A stretch of DNA of 64,000 bases from Fistulifera solaris (taxonomy: Eukaryota > Bacillariophyta > Bacillariophyceae > Naviculales > Stauroneidaceae). A program made the position numbers and the translations under genes. Location of the stretch: assembly GCA_030295235.1 (NCBI GenBank), contig AP026125.1, positions 372,001 to 436,000 on the forward strand, given 5' to 3'. Shown one piece after another: positions 12,501 to 23,332 of this stretch (within the stretch, counting starts at the first letter, position 1; each line of letters opens with the position of its first letter). Under the pieces are notes generated by a model. It did not search any database. It had not been told where the DNA came from and saw only the letters and a list, made by a program, of their open reading frames with translations.

Positions 12501-15500
12501 ATTTTTACTTTCAGTGCACAAGAGTGCGTCCCCCAATAAGGAAGCTTTTCATCGCAATCGTCACAAGTCCACCAAGGGATACGGCACAGGTTCAAGTTAT
12601 TCTCTTCACAACGAGATTCAGCGCTAGCAAATGACATCCTTTCTCCGGCGAAATGAACATATGAGTTGACATTCGCAAAGTCATTGCTTCCATTGCAACA
12701 CGCCACCGACCCAACCTGCGTTCGTGGATCACCGCAAAAGAAATAGTGCCATTGTATTCTCATCATAGCTGGCTCATAGAATGCCTGCTCAACGCATGGT
12801 AATCTTGTGTATTCATAATATACGTTTTCGTCAACCTGAATGACCCTCGGTGACTCAATCGCGCATTCGTTTCCTACACAGCCTATGTTGTTTTGTAAAA
12901 CAACCTTGCCTGGATATTGACAGTTCCCTAGACTATCTTTGGAACAAAGTATTGAGTACAGTTCGGAATTTGTTGTGTCTAGGACAAGCCTCTTCTTTTC
13001 AATATCATCCGCCCAACTTTCCGGATCCCTTAGCAAGCGTGGCTTCGGACGGGATCCCAACAAACGATAGGTAGCGCCTTTCTTTAGAAAGTGCTGGGCC
13101 GGCAAATCTGCGCACAAGGGATAGCCATCTCCCACGTATGTATCGAATAAGCCCATCTGATGAGAGATTAGTTGCTCAATGAAAGCGACGACAGTACTAC
13201 AGCATAAACACTCACCTTTGGAAGACTATCGCGTGCTAGGCTATCGATCATCATAGGGTCAAGCAAATTCCCCTTCCATTTGGACCAATCTTCCGTATTC
13301 CCGCGTTTCGGCTGCTGACGAAAGCCTGTCCACAATCGAGCAAGTTCAGTGACTTCATCGTTGGTGTACGTCGGAACAGGCTTGCCATCAGCATCCTTTG
13401 CCATCTGCCATCTATTTCAAGAGAAAATAGCCCTGTAGACATGATCTGCATCAGCTCGCGAGAAAAGTTCTCATCAGGCCACTGGATATGTCTTTCCGTT
13501 TCAAAGACATAGTTTGTGGATGCGCTATTCAAGTAAGTCAGCATTTCAGCCATGAGAGGGCTGTACGCCACTTCCTTCAAGATATCACGATAATTACCAA
13601 ATGCATGCCTGACGAAGATATCGTAGAAAACCTGCGAAAACAAAAAGTAAGTGAGAGCGTTGTTCGGGCATCAACCAAGTACCACTTCTTTGTCATCTCA
13701 CCAAAAATTTTCTGTCATGTAATAAGCTTCAATGGCTGCTGGGGAAACTGCAAATATTTGGCTCAGAGCCCACGCCACCCTCTGGCGTAATTGATCCTCG
13801 CCAAAGAGAGCTGAGTGCATCCATATCATCGTCCGCTGATGTTCCATATCTTCTTGGAGGGTCGTCCAGCTGTACTGCGTCGCCGCATCAAACGCTCCCT
13901 GGTAAAGACTGCCATGATGCGTCGAGTCATTGGCAATCTCGTAGGGACTACCGCAAACCAAAGTCGACCCCACAGTAGTCGTCGGCAGCAAGTGCCGGAA
14001 AGCATCGGCAGCTGCTGGGTTGTTGGCTACAAGAATCGTATCGCCAAGAGTACCGAGGTCCGCCAGATGCTCCCAGTTGGCATAGAAGCGACGCATTTCA
14101 TGTGATACAGGAAATACAAGAGCGTGCGTTTGCGCCACGGCAAACTGCTGGATTGCACTCTCTCCTCCTGGATGGATTGTGACCCACTTTGTAAAATCAA
14201 AGACTTCAAACTCCCACGGATGGACGTTTTTCCAGCAATAACCATCCACTTGTATTTTGTAATCGAAAGAATTGAGATCAGCTGAATCGCAGCTTGTGCC
14301 TAAAACGGGCATATTGGTATCAATGATGCCTTCGGCATTGCTACTCGCCGCGGCTGCTTTGCGAATGAGATCTTCGAAGATGCCACGCGTCGTGGTACCC
14401 AATGAGTTTGAACAGTCGGCCGTCACAATTTTCTTCCAACGAGAGCGACTTCCTGGAACACACGGAGCATCAATATTACTATCGGACTGCCTTAGCCCCT
14501 GAATGGAATAAACGTATCGCCGGGTCTCTGCCTCGTAAGCACCTAGTGAATTGTTTAAGTTGAGTTCAACCAACAAATCGGAATCGTATTGAACCGAAGA
14601 GCATTCAGATGGCGCTATCCTACAAGTATCCTCATTTAAAAAGGTTGCAGGAGCACTCGAGCATTTCACTCGGTAAACTTCATCTCTTATATTCTGGGTG
14701 GCTTGCACGGCACTGAATGCTTCGTTGGGATTTTCTAAATCGTTGTTTTCGAGAACGAAACGAGGATCATGTAAGAAATATTTCCCGTCGAAGACCCCCA
14801 AAGTGGTTGTTTCCGGATTGCCTGTTACGGCTGGCAATTCCAAACATAATGGATCAGATAGCTTCGTATGAACATACAAGTCTTGTTCGATTTCGGGATG
14901 ATATTGCATGTCAACTCCAATAGCGTTTCCCGCCAAATCAAGCACAAAAATGTCGGACAGATTTTCGAGGGGCATCACTTCCGGGTTGCCCACCGAAACA
15001 CCATCCAACAACAAATCCCCACATTCTCCGTTATGATATAAGCGGAAGAAACCTCCAATGTACCCTTCCACGCGCTCGCAAACGAAATATCTATCGCCCG
15101 GGATAAGAGAACTTAACAAGGAAGCAAAGGATTATCACATTCAAGGCACTTACTTTCCGTCAGGGGAGCCGTAAATGATCCTGTACGGATCCAATATGAA
15201 TAGACTGCGCATTCACAACAGTACGAAACTGATTTTTGACCCAAAACGATTTTTGCGTGCCACTGACTGTGCGAATTTCAACCTCGGCTTGCCAATCCTT
15301 GTCGGTAAAAGCGTATTTTCGGTAACGCGTCCCTGTTTCGCAAGGGTGTGTCACTCGCCCTTGATACGACGTGTGAGGATATCGATGATTTAAAAATTCT
15401 CTGTAGATAGCGCGATGAGAAGTAACTGGTACAGCAACCTGATTCCGTATCCAAGACACGAAATCCGTACCAACAGACCGTATTTCATCGATTTTGGGTC

Positions 15501-15990
15501 CGAATGTTGCTTGTTCTAGAAAGCGCGCCGTCTTATCCACTCGATCACGTGATGCCGGTACGGACACGAGTCTATAGCTTCCTTTCAAGCCGGTTGAAGT
15601 GCAGTATTCACTTTCACAACTAAATCTAGGCGCATTGTTGGCGTCGTAATAGGGTTCCCAGTCATTCCCTTCGTAGCTACGAGCAATGGGTTTTCCATCT
15701 TTCCACAAAATACATAAGCCTGTACTTATTGCAAATTCAGTCGAGTGGTCCACTTGTACCTGCACTGTTAGCCCATCCGAACATGCCACAATGGGATCAG
15801 GCTCTTGTGATGGCATTCCGGATGGCGCTTCGGATGGCGCTTGTGTTGGTGCCTTTGTCTTCACCGTCTTGGGCGGTCTCTGTTTGAAGCGCATACTTCG
15901 AAAGAAGAGACATTGTTCACACGTGCTTTCGTCCGAAGTTGCGATAGACAGAAGGGACAACAGATAACAAATTGACGAGAACTTCATCAT
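9593..15990 (-). CDS. secreted-type DUF1800 / cytochrome b5-like / DUF1501 fusion protein, six exons
   Basis: A very large gene of about 2030 codons begins at ATG 15988-15990 with a signal peptide (MMKFSSICYLLSLLSIATS). Exons are 15990-15154, 15090-13702, 13631-13216, 13156-11927, 11860-11449 and 11389-9593. The introns are 59-70 bp with good GT-AG ends. The N-terminal and middle parts match DUF1800 (FLEQATFGP, LRQRVAWALSQIFAVSP, FVRHAFGNYRDIL, ELMQIMSTGLFSLE, TAPFLAIKLFQRFG). The C-terminal part matches DUF1501 (VILMMLDGGLDSFN, VVASEFGRTLTPN, GSDHGWGGNYMFLGG). A segment around 14150-14260 resembles cytochrome b5, with IHPGGESAI and a later SHEMRRF. Frame breaks sit at a T run at 13703-13707, an A run (+ TTT 13397-13399), + T5 10623-10627 and + TTT 9851-9853; each is cured by one base. 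A further unresolved break lies near 15190-15215. DUF1800 and DUF1501 are known mainly as paired bacterial genes of unknown function. Confidence 0.82.
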
Positions 15991-16669
15991 GTACCGGCAC
16001 TTGTCTATCGAAGATTTAAATGCTTGCGTGACAATAAACCGTTCAACATCGAGAGAAAACTTGGTGATGATGAGCTTTTGTTTTGTTTGCGGAAGGAAAA
16101 AATTTCCCGAAGGAGAAAAAGAAAAAGGCCCAATCGGGGATCAAAAGACCAATAGTACTTTCTTTCTCCTTTAGCCTTAAGTCATGCATAAAAATGTTGA
16201 CTATCGTTGCATTGTGTAAAGATAAATCGAAAATGACCAGTAAACGAGAGCGGCCATAAGAGGTTTCACTGCGGACATTTACCCGTTTCGACAAACTCTA
16301 ACACCTAACACCTAACGCTAAGAGCTAATCACTTTGTAAGAAGCAATGAATGAATAGGCGCGCCGTAACCAACACCAAACCTCGAATTGCACTGTGGAGC
16401 GGAGCGCCTGGACTAAGCTTTACCAAGTGTTCTCACGCAATAAGGCTCCAGCGAGAGGACGACTCTAACTATTAGGGAGATTGAGAGCGATTGCGTTCAA
16501 TTTGTCAACAATATCCTGAGCTCGAAAGCTTTTTCAAGACCTTTTGAAAATCCTCGTTTTTGTCTTTCAGAAGATTACTGAGTTCGGAAGTCTTTACAAC
16601 CTTCTTGAAATATTAGTTGAGGCTTCGGCGTTTCAGTCGTTATCGATGTCGCTTTGTCTAAAACGACAT
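15991..16669. other. intergenic
   Basis: 679 bp between two minus-strand genes. It should contain the promoter of the DUF1800/DUF1501 gene and the 3' UTR of the SnoaL-like gene. Short AACACCT-type repeats occur near 16299-16317. No gene is visible. Confidence 0.55.
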
Positions 16670-18120
16670 CTAAAGTCTTGGTTTTTGCAAGGCTGCTGAT
16701 TCTTCCTCTTCTTCATAACTAAGAAGAACCTCAGGCATGATGGAAGAATGATGGTGGGAAATCTTCCAGTCACCATCTTCGTAACTGTAGACGAACGAAT
16801 ACCTGGCACGAATCTTCGTCTCACCGCCATCGAGAGTAAAGCTGTAGACGCCAAAATCCAAAGCCCAATTGGTTCCAAGGAATATATCGCCGCTTTCGAT
16901 CGCACATTCGGGACCCCGTTTCAGAAACATCTCAAAATAATCGCGAATGAGATGATTGGTAGTACGGGGAGCGTCCGATAGAGTCGGCAGATAAACGGCG
17001 TTTCTGGCATAGCGAGAAGCAACTATGCTCGCATCTCCCGTCGCCAACGCATCATTCCATTCCTGAAACCAGCTTCGAACTTGCTGCTGAGTAATAGGCT
17101 GTGCTACAGCAATACCTTCCGGCATCACGGAAGCATGATGGTGAGCAATTCTCCACTGGCCTTCTTCGAATGTGTAAAGAAATGAAAAACGGCAGCGGAT
17201 CTTTTCTCTCTTATCCTGCATGGCAATTTCGTACATTCCAATATGTTTGGCCCAATTTGAGCTGATTTGAACAAAGGAATCTTGAAGTTTTGCTACAGGA
17301 CCTCGTTTCAGAAATGTTCTGTAGTAGTCCTGAACGGCGTCTCGAGAGTTGCGTGGTGTATCCGAGTCCATGGGAAACACGACCGCGTTGCGAGTGTACA
17401 AATCCGCCACGACTTTGGGGTCCAGACTCACGAGCGCCCTTTGCCATACCTGAAACAAATCACGCACCTGGCTTTCGGCGATGGGCTGATTGAAGCGAAC
17501 CGATTCGGGACGGACGGAAGAATGCTGATGTTGAATTTTCCACTGACCATTTTCTTGTGCGTAAAGAAAGGAATATCGAGCTTCGAGCATCGTTCCCTCC
17601 TCTGCCAAAGTTAATTCATAGATACCCCTATATTGGAGAAAGCGAGCGAAGGAATTTGATGAGCGAGGAAATCTCGAAAATCTTTGCCGAGCTCTCAAAA
17701 ATAAACAACTTACGAATCTTGTGCCCAGCCTTTTCCTATTCTTAATTGACTTTTGATTTGAAATACTTGCGGTCGTTTGCGTAAAAAAGTGTCATAATAC
17801 GCTCGGATACTATCCCGGTCCATCCGAGGAATATCCGAATCGACGGGGAACAAAACGGCATCTTCGGCGTAGCGAGCGGTAACGATCCGCGCATCTCCGG
17901 TCGCCAACGCATCGTTCCATAACAGAAACAGAGCTCGAATTTCCGCCTGTGCTGCTGCATCTCCATCGTATTTCCGGGGACGCTGGAAGAGATTCAAGGC
18001 TGTAGTGGAGGGGGCGGTTCGTACGGAAGGATGAAACGCGGCGGTCGGAAACACCCGTCTCGCGAGAAAGAGGATGTGCAGAAAACAGTAGCTATACGAA
18101 TAGTAAAATCGATGATTCAT
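16670..18120 (-). CDS. triple SnoaL-like (NTF2 fold) protein, probably plastid-targeted
   Basis: A 454-aa protein made of exon 18120-17714 and exon 17627-16670, separated by an 86-bp GT-AG intron. It contains three tandem copies, about 125 aa each, of a SnoaL/CaMKII-association-type cone fold. Each copy starts with a motif like WNDALATGDARIVTARYAEDAV and ends like WRIAHHHASVMPEG. The first half of copy one is VLFPVDSDIPRMDRDSIRAY. This family includes the SgcJ/EcaC proteins, and the ends of the copies carry the repeated HHHSS or HHHAS histidine cluster. The leader MNHRFYYSYSYCFLHILFLA is hydrophobic and followed by FPTAAFHP, which contains an AAF motif typical of diatom plastid precursors. 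Substrate unknown. The reading frame is intact through the known splice. Confidence 0.8.
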
Positions 18121-18934
18121 CTCCCTTTCTTTGTGTCATGATCACGTCCGAGAGGTAAAAGCTCGAAAATAGAGAATTTAAGTGATAAAGAATGTTATTG
18201 TAACAAGAAGATCTAATTCGCTTGCGTTGAATATTTCAATGCGTTTATTTTTCTCGCAGTCGCATCCCCGAACGACGAACGACAGTCCCGCGTTTTAAAC
18301 ACGAACGTGAGCCCCCCCCCCCCCTCTTGAACCAAGTTTTCGACAACCAACAGTACCGACTCCACCTCCGAATGAAATCAAAGTCTTGATGTTTTGCAGT
18401 ATATAATTTACATGGTCTAAATTGGGCCCTCTATCTAAAGGTAGAGGATACCATGAAAAGACATAGTGCCCAAGTTATATGTCTCAGACAGAAATCCTGT
18501 GTCAAATAAACATTAACAACACCGATTAGCCGATGAAATCATACAACTTATTTCTATTTAATCTTCTGTACAATTTGGGCCTAACATAGTGAATCTTTGG
18601 GGCAGTGCATGCACTGCATGATGAAATAATGCTGCATATGATTAATGATGCCGTAATATACCCGTGACTGAGAACGAGTTGAGTCGGAGCAAAAGGTCGT
18701 CTACACTTTACCTTACTGTGGCTCATTGATCGTTACCGATACGACACGTTGCTGACTCACTTTTACTATAATCTTACGCACACTTTTCTGCACGTCACTG
18801 TGTCATTCTCACAAAACACACTCTCTATTTCTTGCCTATTATTTCTCTTGTTATCATCGTTACTCATTATTCACATAACAGATGCCATAAATCCTTCTAC
18901 TGGCTTGTTTGTCAAGAACTGGTAAAGAATCATC
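18121..18934. other. divergent intergenic region with C13 run
   Basis: 814 bp between two head-to-head genes. It holds a run of thirteen C at 18312-18324 and an otherwise A/T-rich sequence. No ORF or RNA gene is supported. Confidence 0.6.
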
Positions 18935-19878
18935 ATGCATCGGCAGTCCGCAGTTTTCATTCTCCTTGGATTTGCTCTCGCATCGGCTAGTAGCTTCATC
19001 ATTCCGTCGACAATCCAACACCGTACAAGAAGTCACCTTGTTCTGTTTGAACAACCAACACCTCCGTCCGAACAACGAAGAAAATTCATCTCCTCGGTGC
19101 TCATTGCCGCGACATCATCATTGCCGATACCATCCACGGCTTACGACAAAACATACCCCATCGAGTTGCAAGCCGTCGATCCGGGCATTCGCCGCCAACA
19201 ACAAAAAGTCAATCTCATCAAAGAGCAACAAGAAAAGGAACAAAGAGCCGCCATGCGTGTCAAACCTGTCAGTGCGGCCCTTTGGGCCAGTGCCTTGTGG
19301 TTCTTGTCGGGTTCTCGTTCCAATCCGGTCCTCACACCGTTGGCCAACATCTTTTACGATCCCAACAAAGAAGCGTGGTTGCGCGATCGCAACGACGGGC
19401 TCTTCGCGAATGTTCCGAATATTCTCTATGTTGCCATGGTGATTGTGTTCTTTGCGGCGGGAGCGGTCACGGACTCGTTGGCGCAACTGGCAGCGGGGCC
19501 GGCGGTCTCGTTGCCCTTGGCGGGGGTGTGTTTGGTAACCGGGGCGGCCTGGGAGCTGGGACGTGTCGCCAGTGGAGACAAGCGCGTGACACGGGACGAA
19601 ATGGAAACGGCCGAGCGGTTGGAGCAGGAATTTTCGGAATTTGTGCAAGCGCGGTTGCTTCCGGGGGCAACTGCCATCGACAAGAAATTGTCAAAGCATT
19701 TCGGCGGTACTATGCCAAATATCGTAGTGAAGAAGGTCTTAGCGATTTAGAAATTGAACGATTAATACGAAGTTGGAGTCAGACACAACAAGGGAATGTT
19801 AAGATGAGTTCATCAGGATTCTATTCCGGGGTACGGATCAATACGGATGCTGATGTCTTTGTGGAGCGTCGAAGATGA
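18935..19878 (+). CDS. plastid-targeted membrane protein of unknown function
   Basis: A 314-aa protein when one base break is allowed. ATG 18935 opens a signal peptide (MHRQSAVFILLGFALASASS) directly followed by FIIPS, an ASxSF-type plastid motif, and then a transit-like stretch with RRKFISSVLIAATSSLPIPS that could be a second, thylakoid-type signal. The mature part has one hydrophobic helix near WASALWFLSG and two more near ILYVAMVIVFFAAGAV and VSLPLAGVCLVTGAAW. The C-terminal 60 residues are read one base back from about 19682, where AAGAAA needs one extra A (KEIVKAFRRYY, DLEIERLIRSW). Function is not recognised. Its neighbour across the divergent promoter is also plastid-type. Confidence 0.75.
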
Positions 19879-19934
19879 TTATAAATATGTGATACACGTC
19901 ATAGAACTAATCTGAAGCTAACAATAATCTCATA

Positions 19935-20471
19935 CTACTCTAGTCTACTCTTGTTTAGTTTGTACAAATACAGAGGCCAAGCAGCTCCCGGTTGATGCGG
20001 AACCGCTATCATCTCGTGACGCAGTGGAGTTTCGTCCGTCGACAACGGAGCCATGTACGTTACCACGTACTGATTCGTCAACAATGGATACATGAGCCGT
20101 AAACCTCGCGGTATGAGATACAAAAACAAAATGTGAGCGTCGGCAAACAGTGAGACGTGTTCGAGTGCATTCAGGCATAAAAAGGTGATCGAAAGGGCCG
20201 GATCAATCGATCCTTCTTGCTGTGCGCGTTCCAATTCTCGTTGTGCTTGCTGTATCCGTTCACTGTCAATGTCAATTCCCCAAAAAGTTGGAGGCTTTTG
20301 GGACGATTTTTCCGCTGTATAAGCCCGGGCCCAGGAAAGGAGGACACGTCCGTCGCCGCAACCAACATCACATAGTTTGCTGTCTTCCTCCAACAAGGGC
20401 CGTATCCATGTCCACGCAGTAGAAATGATCGTATCAGGAGTACTCCACAGCGTTTTTCGAGGAGCCAGCAT
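19935..20471 (-). CDS. small SAM-dependent methyltransferase (FAM173/ATPSCKMT-like)
   Basis: A 178-aa class I methyltransferase core. Motif I is KLCDVGCGDGRVLLSWA, followed by an acidic motif II region GIDIDSERIQQAQ and a NALEH-type strand. The N-terminal STPDTIISTAWTWIRPLL resembles the segment before motif I in FAM173-type protein lysine methyltransferases, but that assignment is tentative. It has no targeting leader. It ends tail to tail with the plastid membrane protein only 56 bp away. Confidence 0.75.
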   Translation of the reverse strand: MLAPRKTLWSTPDTIISTAWTWIRPLLEEDSKLCDVGCGDGRVLLSWARAYTAEKSSQKPPTFWGIDIDSERIQQAQRELERAQQEGSIDPALSITFLCLNALEHVSLFADAHILFLYLIPRGLRLMYPLLTNQYVVTYMAPLSTDETPLRHEMIAVPHQPGAAWPLYLYKLNKSRLE

Positions 20472-20597
20472 TATTATTTATTTTTGTAATTGATGAAAGA
20501 GGGTTTATGGCGTTCGAATTTTGCAAATGAAAAAAGTGCGCGAAAAATTGAGGCGAACTCGTGTCGCAGCGGTTCGCTTATTTGCATTTCGTGCGAC

Positions 20598-20605
20598 TGA
20601 CGTCA
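20598..20605. promoter_or_regulatory. palindromic CRE (TGACGTCA)
   Basis: A perfect TGACGTCA lies in the 283-bp divergent interval between the methyltransferase and the lumenal FKBP gene. TGACGT elements are known CO2/cAMP-responsive sites upstream of a P. tricornutum plastid carbonic anhydrase gene. Function here is inferred from motif and position only. Confidence 0.4.
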
Positions 20606-20754
20606 CGGGTTGGAGGTTGGAGGGACAAACGAGAAAAAACGACGCGCTCACTTTTTTTTCTCGAAGACGCGAAACGCTTCATGTTTATTTTGACTTCTTG
20701 CACCTTCTTCGTGTAGACCCAACTGTTCGCCTATTCATAGACATTTTGAATACA

Positions 20755-21807
20755 ATGATGGGGAAATTTATACGCTCATTATTGCTACTTCTTTGGTATC
20801 GACTTGCCGCGAACAGTCTCTCGGTGCCGGAAGGCAGGACGACTTCTCATCGCAGAGCCTTTTTATTGCAATCGACGGTAGCGTTGCTAACACCTTCCGC
20901 TGGAGTAGCGGCCATGACCGATGAAACCAACACCTTTGCAAATACATGGTGGTCTCAAGAGGCTACGAAAGTGATAGCACCAACCGCGGATGCATCGGAT
21001 GAAATCACGATTCGAGTTCCGAAAGAGCAAATTCGTCAGCGACGGATCGGCCTGGAACTCGCCGATCTAGACTTTAAGACGAACTTGCGCGTGTACGTCA
21101 AATCAATTCAAATGGGATCACTCGCGAGTGAAGTAGGAATTCAACAAAATTGGGTGGTAATTGGTTTGAATGGGCAATCGACCGAACGAACGAACGCCGA
21201 AGGCGTCGCGATGATGCTTTCCCAAGCACTGAACGACAAAGGTGATTATGTGGAACTGCGCTTTCGTGACCCTGCAGTCTTTCGAAATAAATTACAAAAT
21301 CTGAGTCCGGACGAGTCGGTCACCACCCAAGTAGCCCCAGCGGGAGATACCACACAACGGAATCAAGATGGCAGCGTCCAGAAAGGACGGAAAGTGACAT
21401 CACAAGACGACCAAAAAGTAACCGTTTCACAATTGATTCCGCCGAAGATGTGTACTCGGGGTGCTCAAGTTGACGACTTATTGGAGATATCGTATATTGG
21501 GACGGTAGTCGAGACGGGAGCGATCTTTGACGGATCGGCCGTGAAAATAAATGGACAGGGTATTCCAGGCAGAGGAGATGATGTTTCATTGTTCTTTGTT
21601 CTCGGAAAACAACCATTTGGGCAATTTCCTCCGGGATGGGATGTTGGCTTGGTTGGATGTTGTGTTGGTGAGAGGCGTCGGCTCCTAATTCCACCCGCGC
21701 TGGCCTACGGATCCACGGGTCTCCCTCGGAGAGGGATTCCACCGGATGCCACATTGCAATACGATGTAACTCTTGTTTCACTCAACGGACTATCAACTCC
21801 ACAATAA
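20755..21807 (+). CDS. thylakoid-lumen FKBP-type peptidyl-prolyl isomerase with PDZ-like domain
   Basis: I start at ATG 20755, which opens a hydrophobic signal peptide (MMGKFIRSLLLLLWYRLAA); the longer upstream frame lacks such a leader. It is followed by SHRRAFLLQSTVALLTPSAG, a twin-arginine thylakoid transfer signal ending at a VAAM cleavage site. The next part (about residues 85-185) resembles a PDZ domain, with VKSIQMGSLASEVGIQQN and VVIGLNGQ. The C-terminal third is an FKBP fold: DDLLEISYIGTVVETGAIFD, GWDVGLVGCCVGERRRLLIP and ALAYGSTG. Around 350 aa. FKBPs fold or assemble proteins in the lumen. Several aromatic residues of the canonical FKBP pocket are changed (GWDVGLVG keeps the Trp), so catalysis is likely but not certain. 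Confidence 0.85.
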   Translation: MMGKFIRSLLLLLWYRLAANSLSVPEGRTTSHRRAFLLQSTVALLTPSAGVAAMTDETNTFANTWWSQEATKVIAPTADASDEITIRVPKEQIRQRRIGLELADLDFKTNLRVYVKSIQMGSLASEVGIQQNWVVIGLNGQSTERTNAEGVAMMLSQALNDKGDYVELRFRDPAVFRNKLQNLSPDESVTTQVAPAGDTTQRNQDGSVQKGRKVTSQDDQKVTVSQLIPPKMCTRGAQVDDLLEISYIGTVVETGAIFDGSAVKINGQGIPGRGDDVSLFFVLGKQPFGQFPPGWDVGLVGCCVGERRRLLIPPALAYGSTGLPRRGIPPDATLQYDVTLVSLNGLSTPQ

Positions 21808-22055
21808 TATGGAATGCTAAAGACTAACATTTTAGACTGCTTCTTATAAACATTTTTATGTTATGGATAATGTATAAGGTTACGGACTAAGCAGAGACGT
21901 GGTGAAATTGTCAAGCTCATCTTACGAGCTCGCGAGTATATTCTTGTATCCACGCTCCCCAAGAGTCTTCATCATTGCTTTGTATCAAAGCAGTTGTCTC
22001 CTCAATAAATTGATCTCCACATGAGTCAAGGGTCAATCGAGACTCTGGTTGCAGG

Positions 22056-23332
22056 TCAGCGCTTGCTTCGTCCAAAACTAGCTTCGGGGGGTTCATACGT
22101 GTCTCTTTGTTGTTCCATTTCTAGTTCAGCAAATCTATGCTGCAGGACCTTTTCCGCGGCAGCGAAACATGCTTCTGCAAAGCTTTCCATCGTGAATGGG
22201 CGTTTTGTCTTGGGATCAATCGTCGACGGGGTCATCGGAGTCCACGGATTGCCGTCCGCATGCAAGTAAGCTCCGCGCATGGAGTTGTTAAAGTCCGGAT
22301 CGAGTGCAGCGCGCAGAGCGGATCGTGCTCCCTGGCTCGGGCTGAATTGCGATACGAGCTTCTTTAGATGATACACTGGACCCAATCCAGGCATACCACC
22401 ATTATTCCCCGTCGCAATAGAACCCGAATGATAGCTGATGAAATTGAGTTCGGGATATAGCTTGGCCCAATGCATCACATCTGCTACGACCGCCATTTTT
22501 GAGCGACCAACTTGCGTGCCAACTTTGGCTACGGCCGCAAGTTTTTCGGCAGTCGAAAATTTCGCGCCTCCGGCTCCGCCTCGCTGATCCGCTCGTCGTT
22601 GAGTGGTACAATGTAGCCAGCCGGTGCACCTCCTTCTTTGGGAAACGACAAAAGTCGTTCCGGAACAAAATTGTGACCCAGACAGTGTCCAATCGAAGAT
22701 GTACATACCACACGGGGCTTGTACGATGGCGTCGCCGCGTGCCGCAAAAGTGGGATCCATTGTTTGGTCAGGTTGTGTGTTGTCAAAAAGTTACAGCCAG
22801 TATTATATTCAAAACTATCGGCAGTCAGTTTCGCTTCGGCGGAACCGACGCTCGCATGATGCACGCACACGTGCAGCTTCCCATCGTATTTGGAGTGCGC
22901 GAGTTTCTCACACTGTTGTGCAGCTGTTTGAGCCGAGTCGAGTGATGCAATGTGGAAACGCTGAATATAAAGTTTCGGTCGCTGCACTCCACGCCTCGAC
23001 GCTTCCTCGCGAACGGCCTGTACGACCGAGCGGAGACCTTTTTCACTTTTCCCCAAAAGGAGTACGTGCATTTCGGCCTGAACCGCGAGTTCGAGAGCAA
23101 TGTGATGTCCGACCTGACCCCGTACGACACCCGTCACCACTGCTAATTTACCCTTGACAGCTTCCTTGGCTTGTGGAGCTTCGCGAAAAAGGGTGTATAC
23201 GTAGTTTTCTGCCGAAGTCGCCAGGAGACTGTTCTGTGAACCTCCATAGAAAGCTGACTGTTTCAGTTTCTCGTATTCTCGGTTGCAGTCTTCCGGACGC
23301 TTCACTTCTGTCACATTTCCAGCGTACGGCAT
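22056..23332 (-). CDS. divergent short-chain dehydrogenase/reductase
   Basis: A cytosolic-type SDR of about 425 aa, start ATG 23330-23332. The dinucleotide motif is KLAVVTGVVRGQVGHHIALE, where the last Gly of TGxxxGxG is displaced. The NNAG block reads VHHASVG. The catalytic Ser is present in VVCTSSIGH, but the YxxxK position reads VGRSK, so Tyr is replaced by Val. The C-terminus is SDR-like (ISYHSGSIATG, SALRAALDPDF, GAYLHADGNPW). Two frames must be joined near + 22556-22562, where the AAAATTT run has apparently lost one base. The missing Tyr suggests a non-catalytic or altered protein. No N-terminal leader. Confidence 0.8.

Noticed and set aside
16292-16320. Telomere-like repeats (AACACCTAACACC)
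   Set aside because: Only two irregular units; too short and not matching a telomeric array.
18312-18324. C13 run as a regulatory element or assembly artefact
   Set aside because: A single homopolymer with no supporting context; noted but not assigned a role.
19118-19694. Several long minus-strand and third-frame ORFs over the plastid membrane protein
   Set aside because: They overlap a gene with clear signal and transit peptides and show low-complexity composition typical of shadow frames.
22499-23157. Plus-strand ORFs opposite the SDR gene
   Set aside because: They lie antisense to a recognisable SDR and have no domain.
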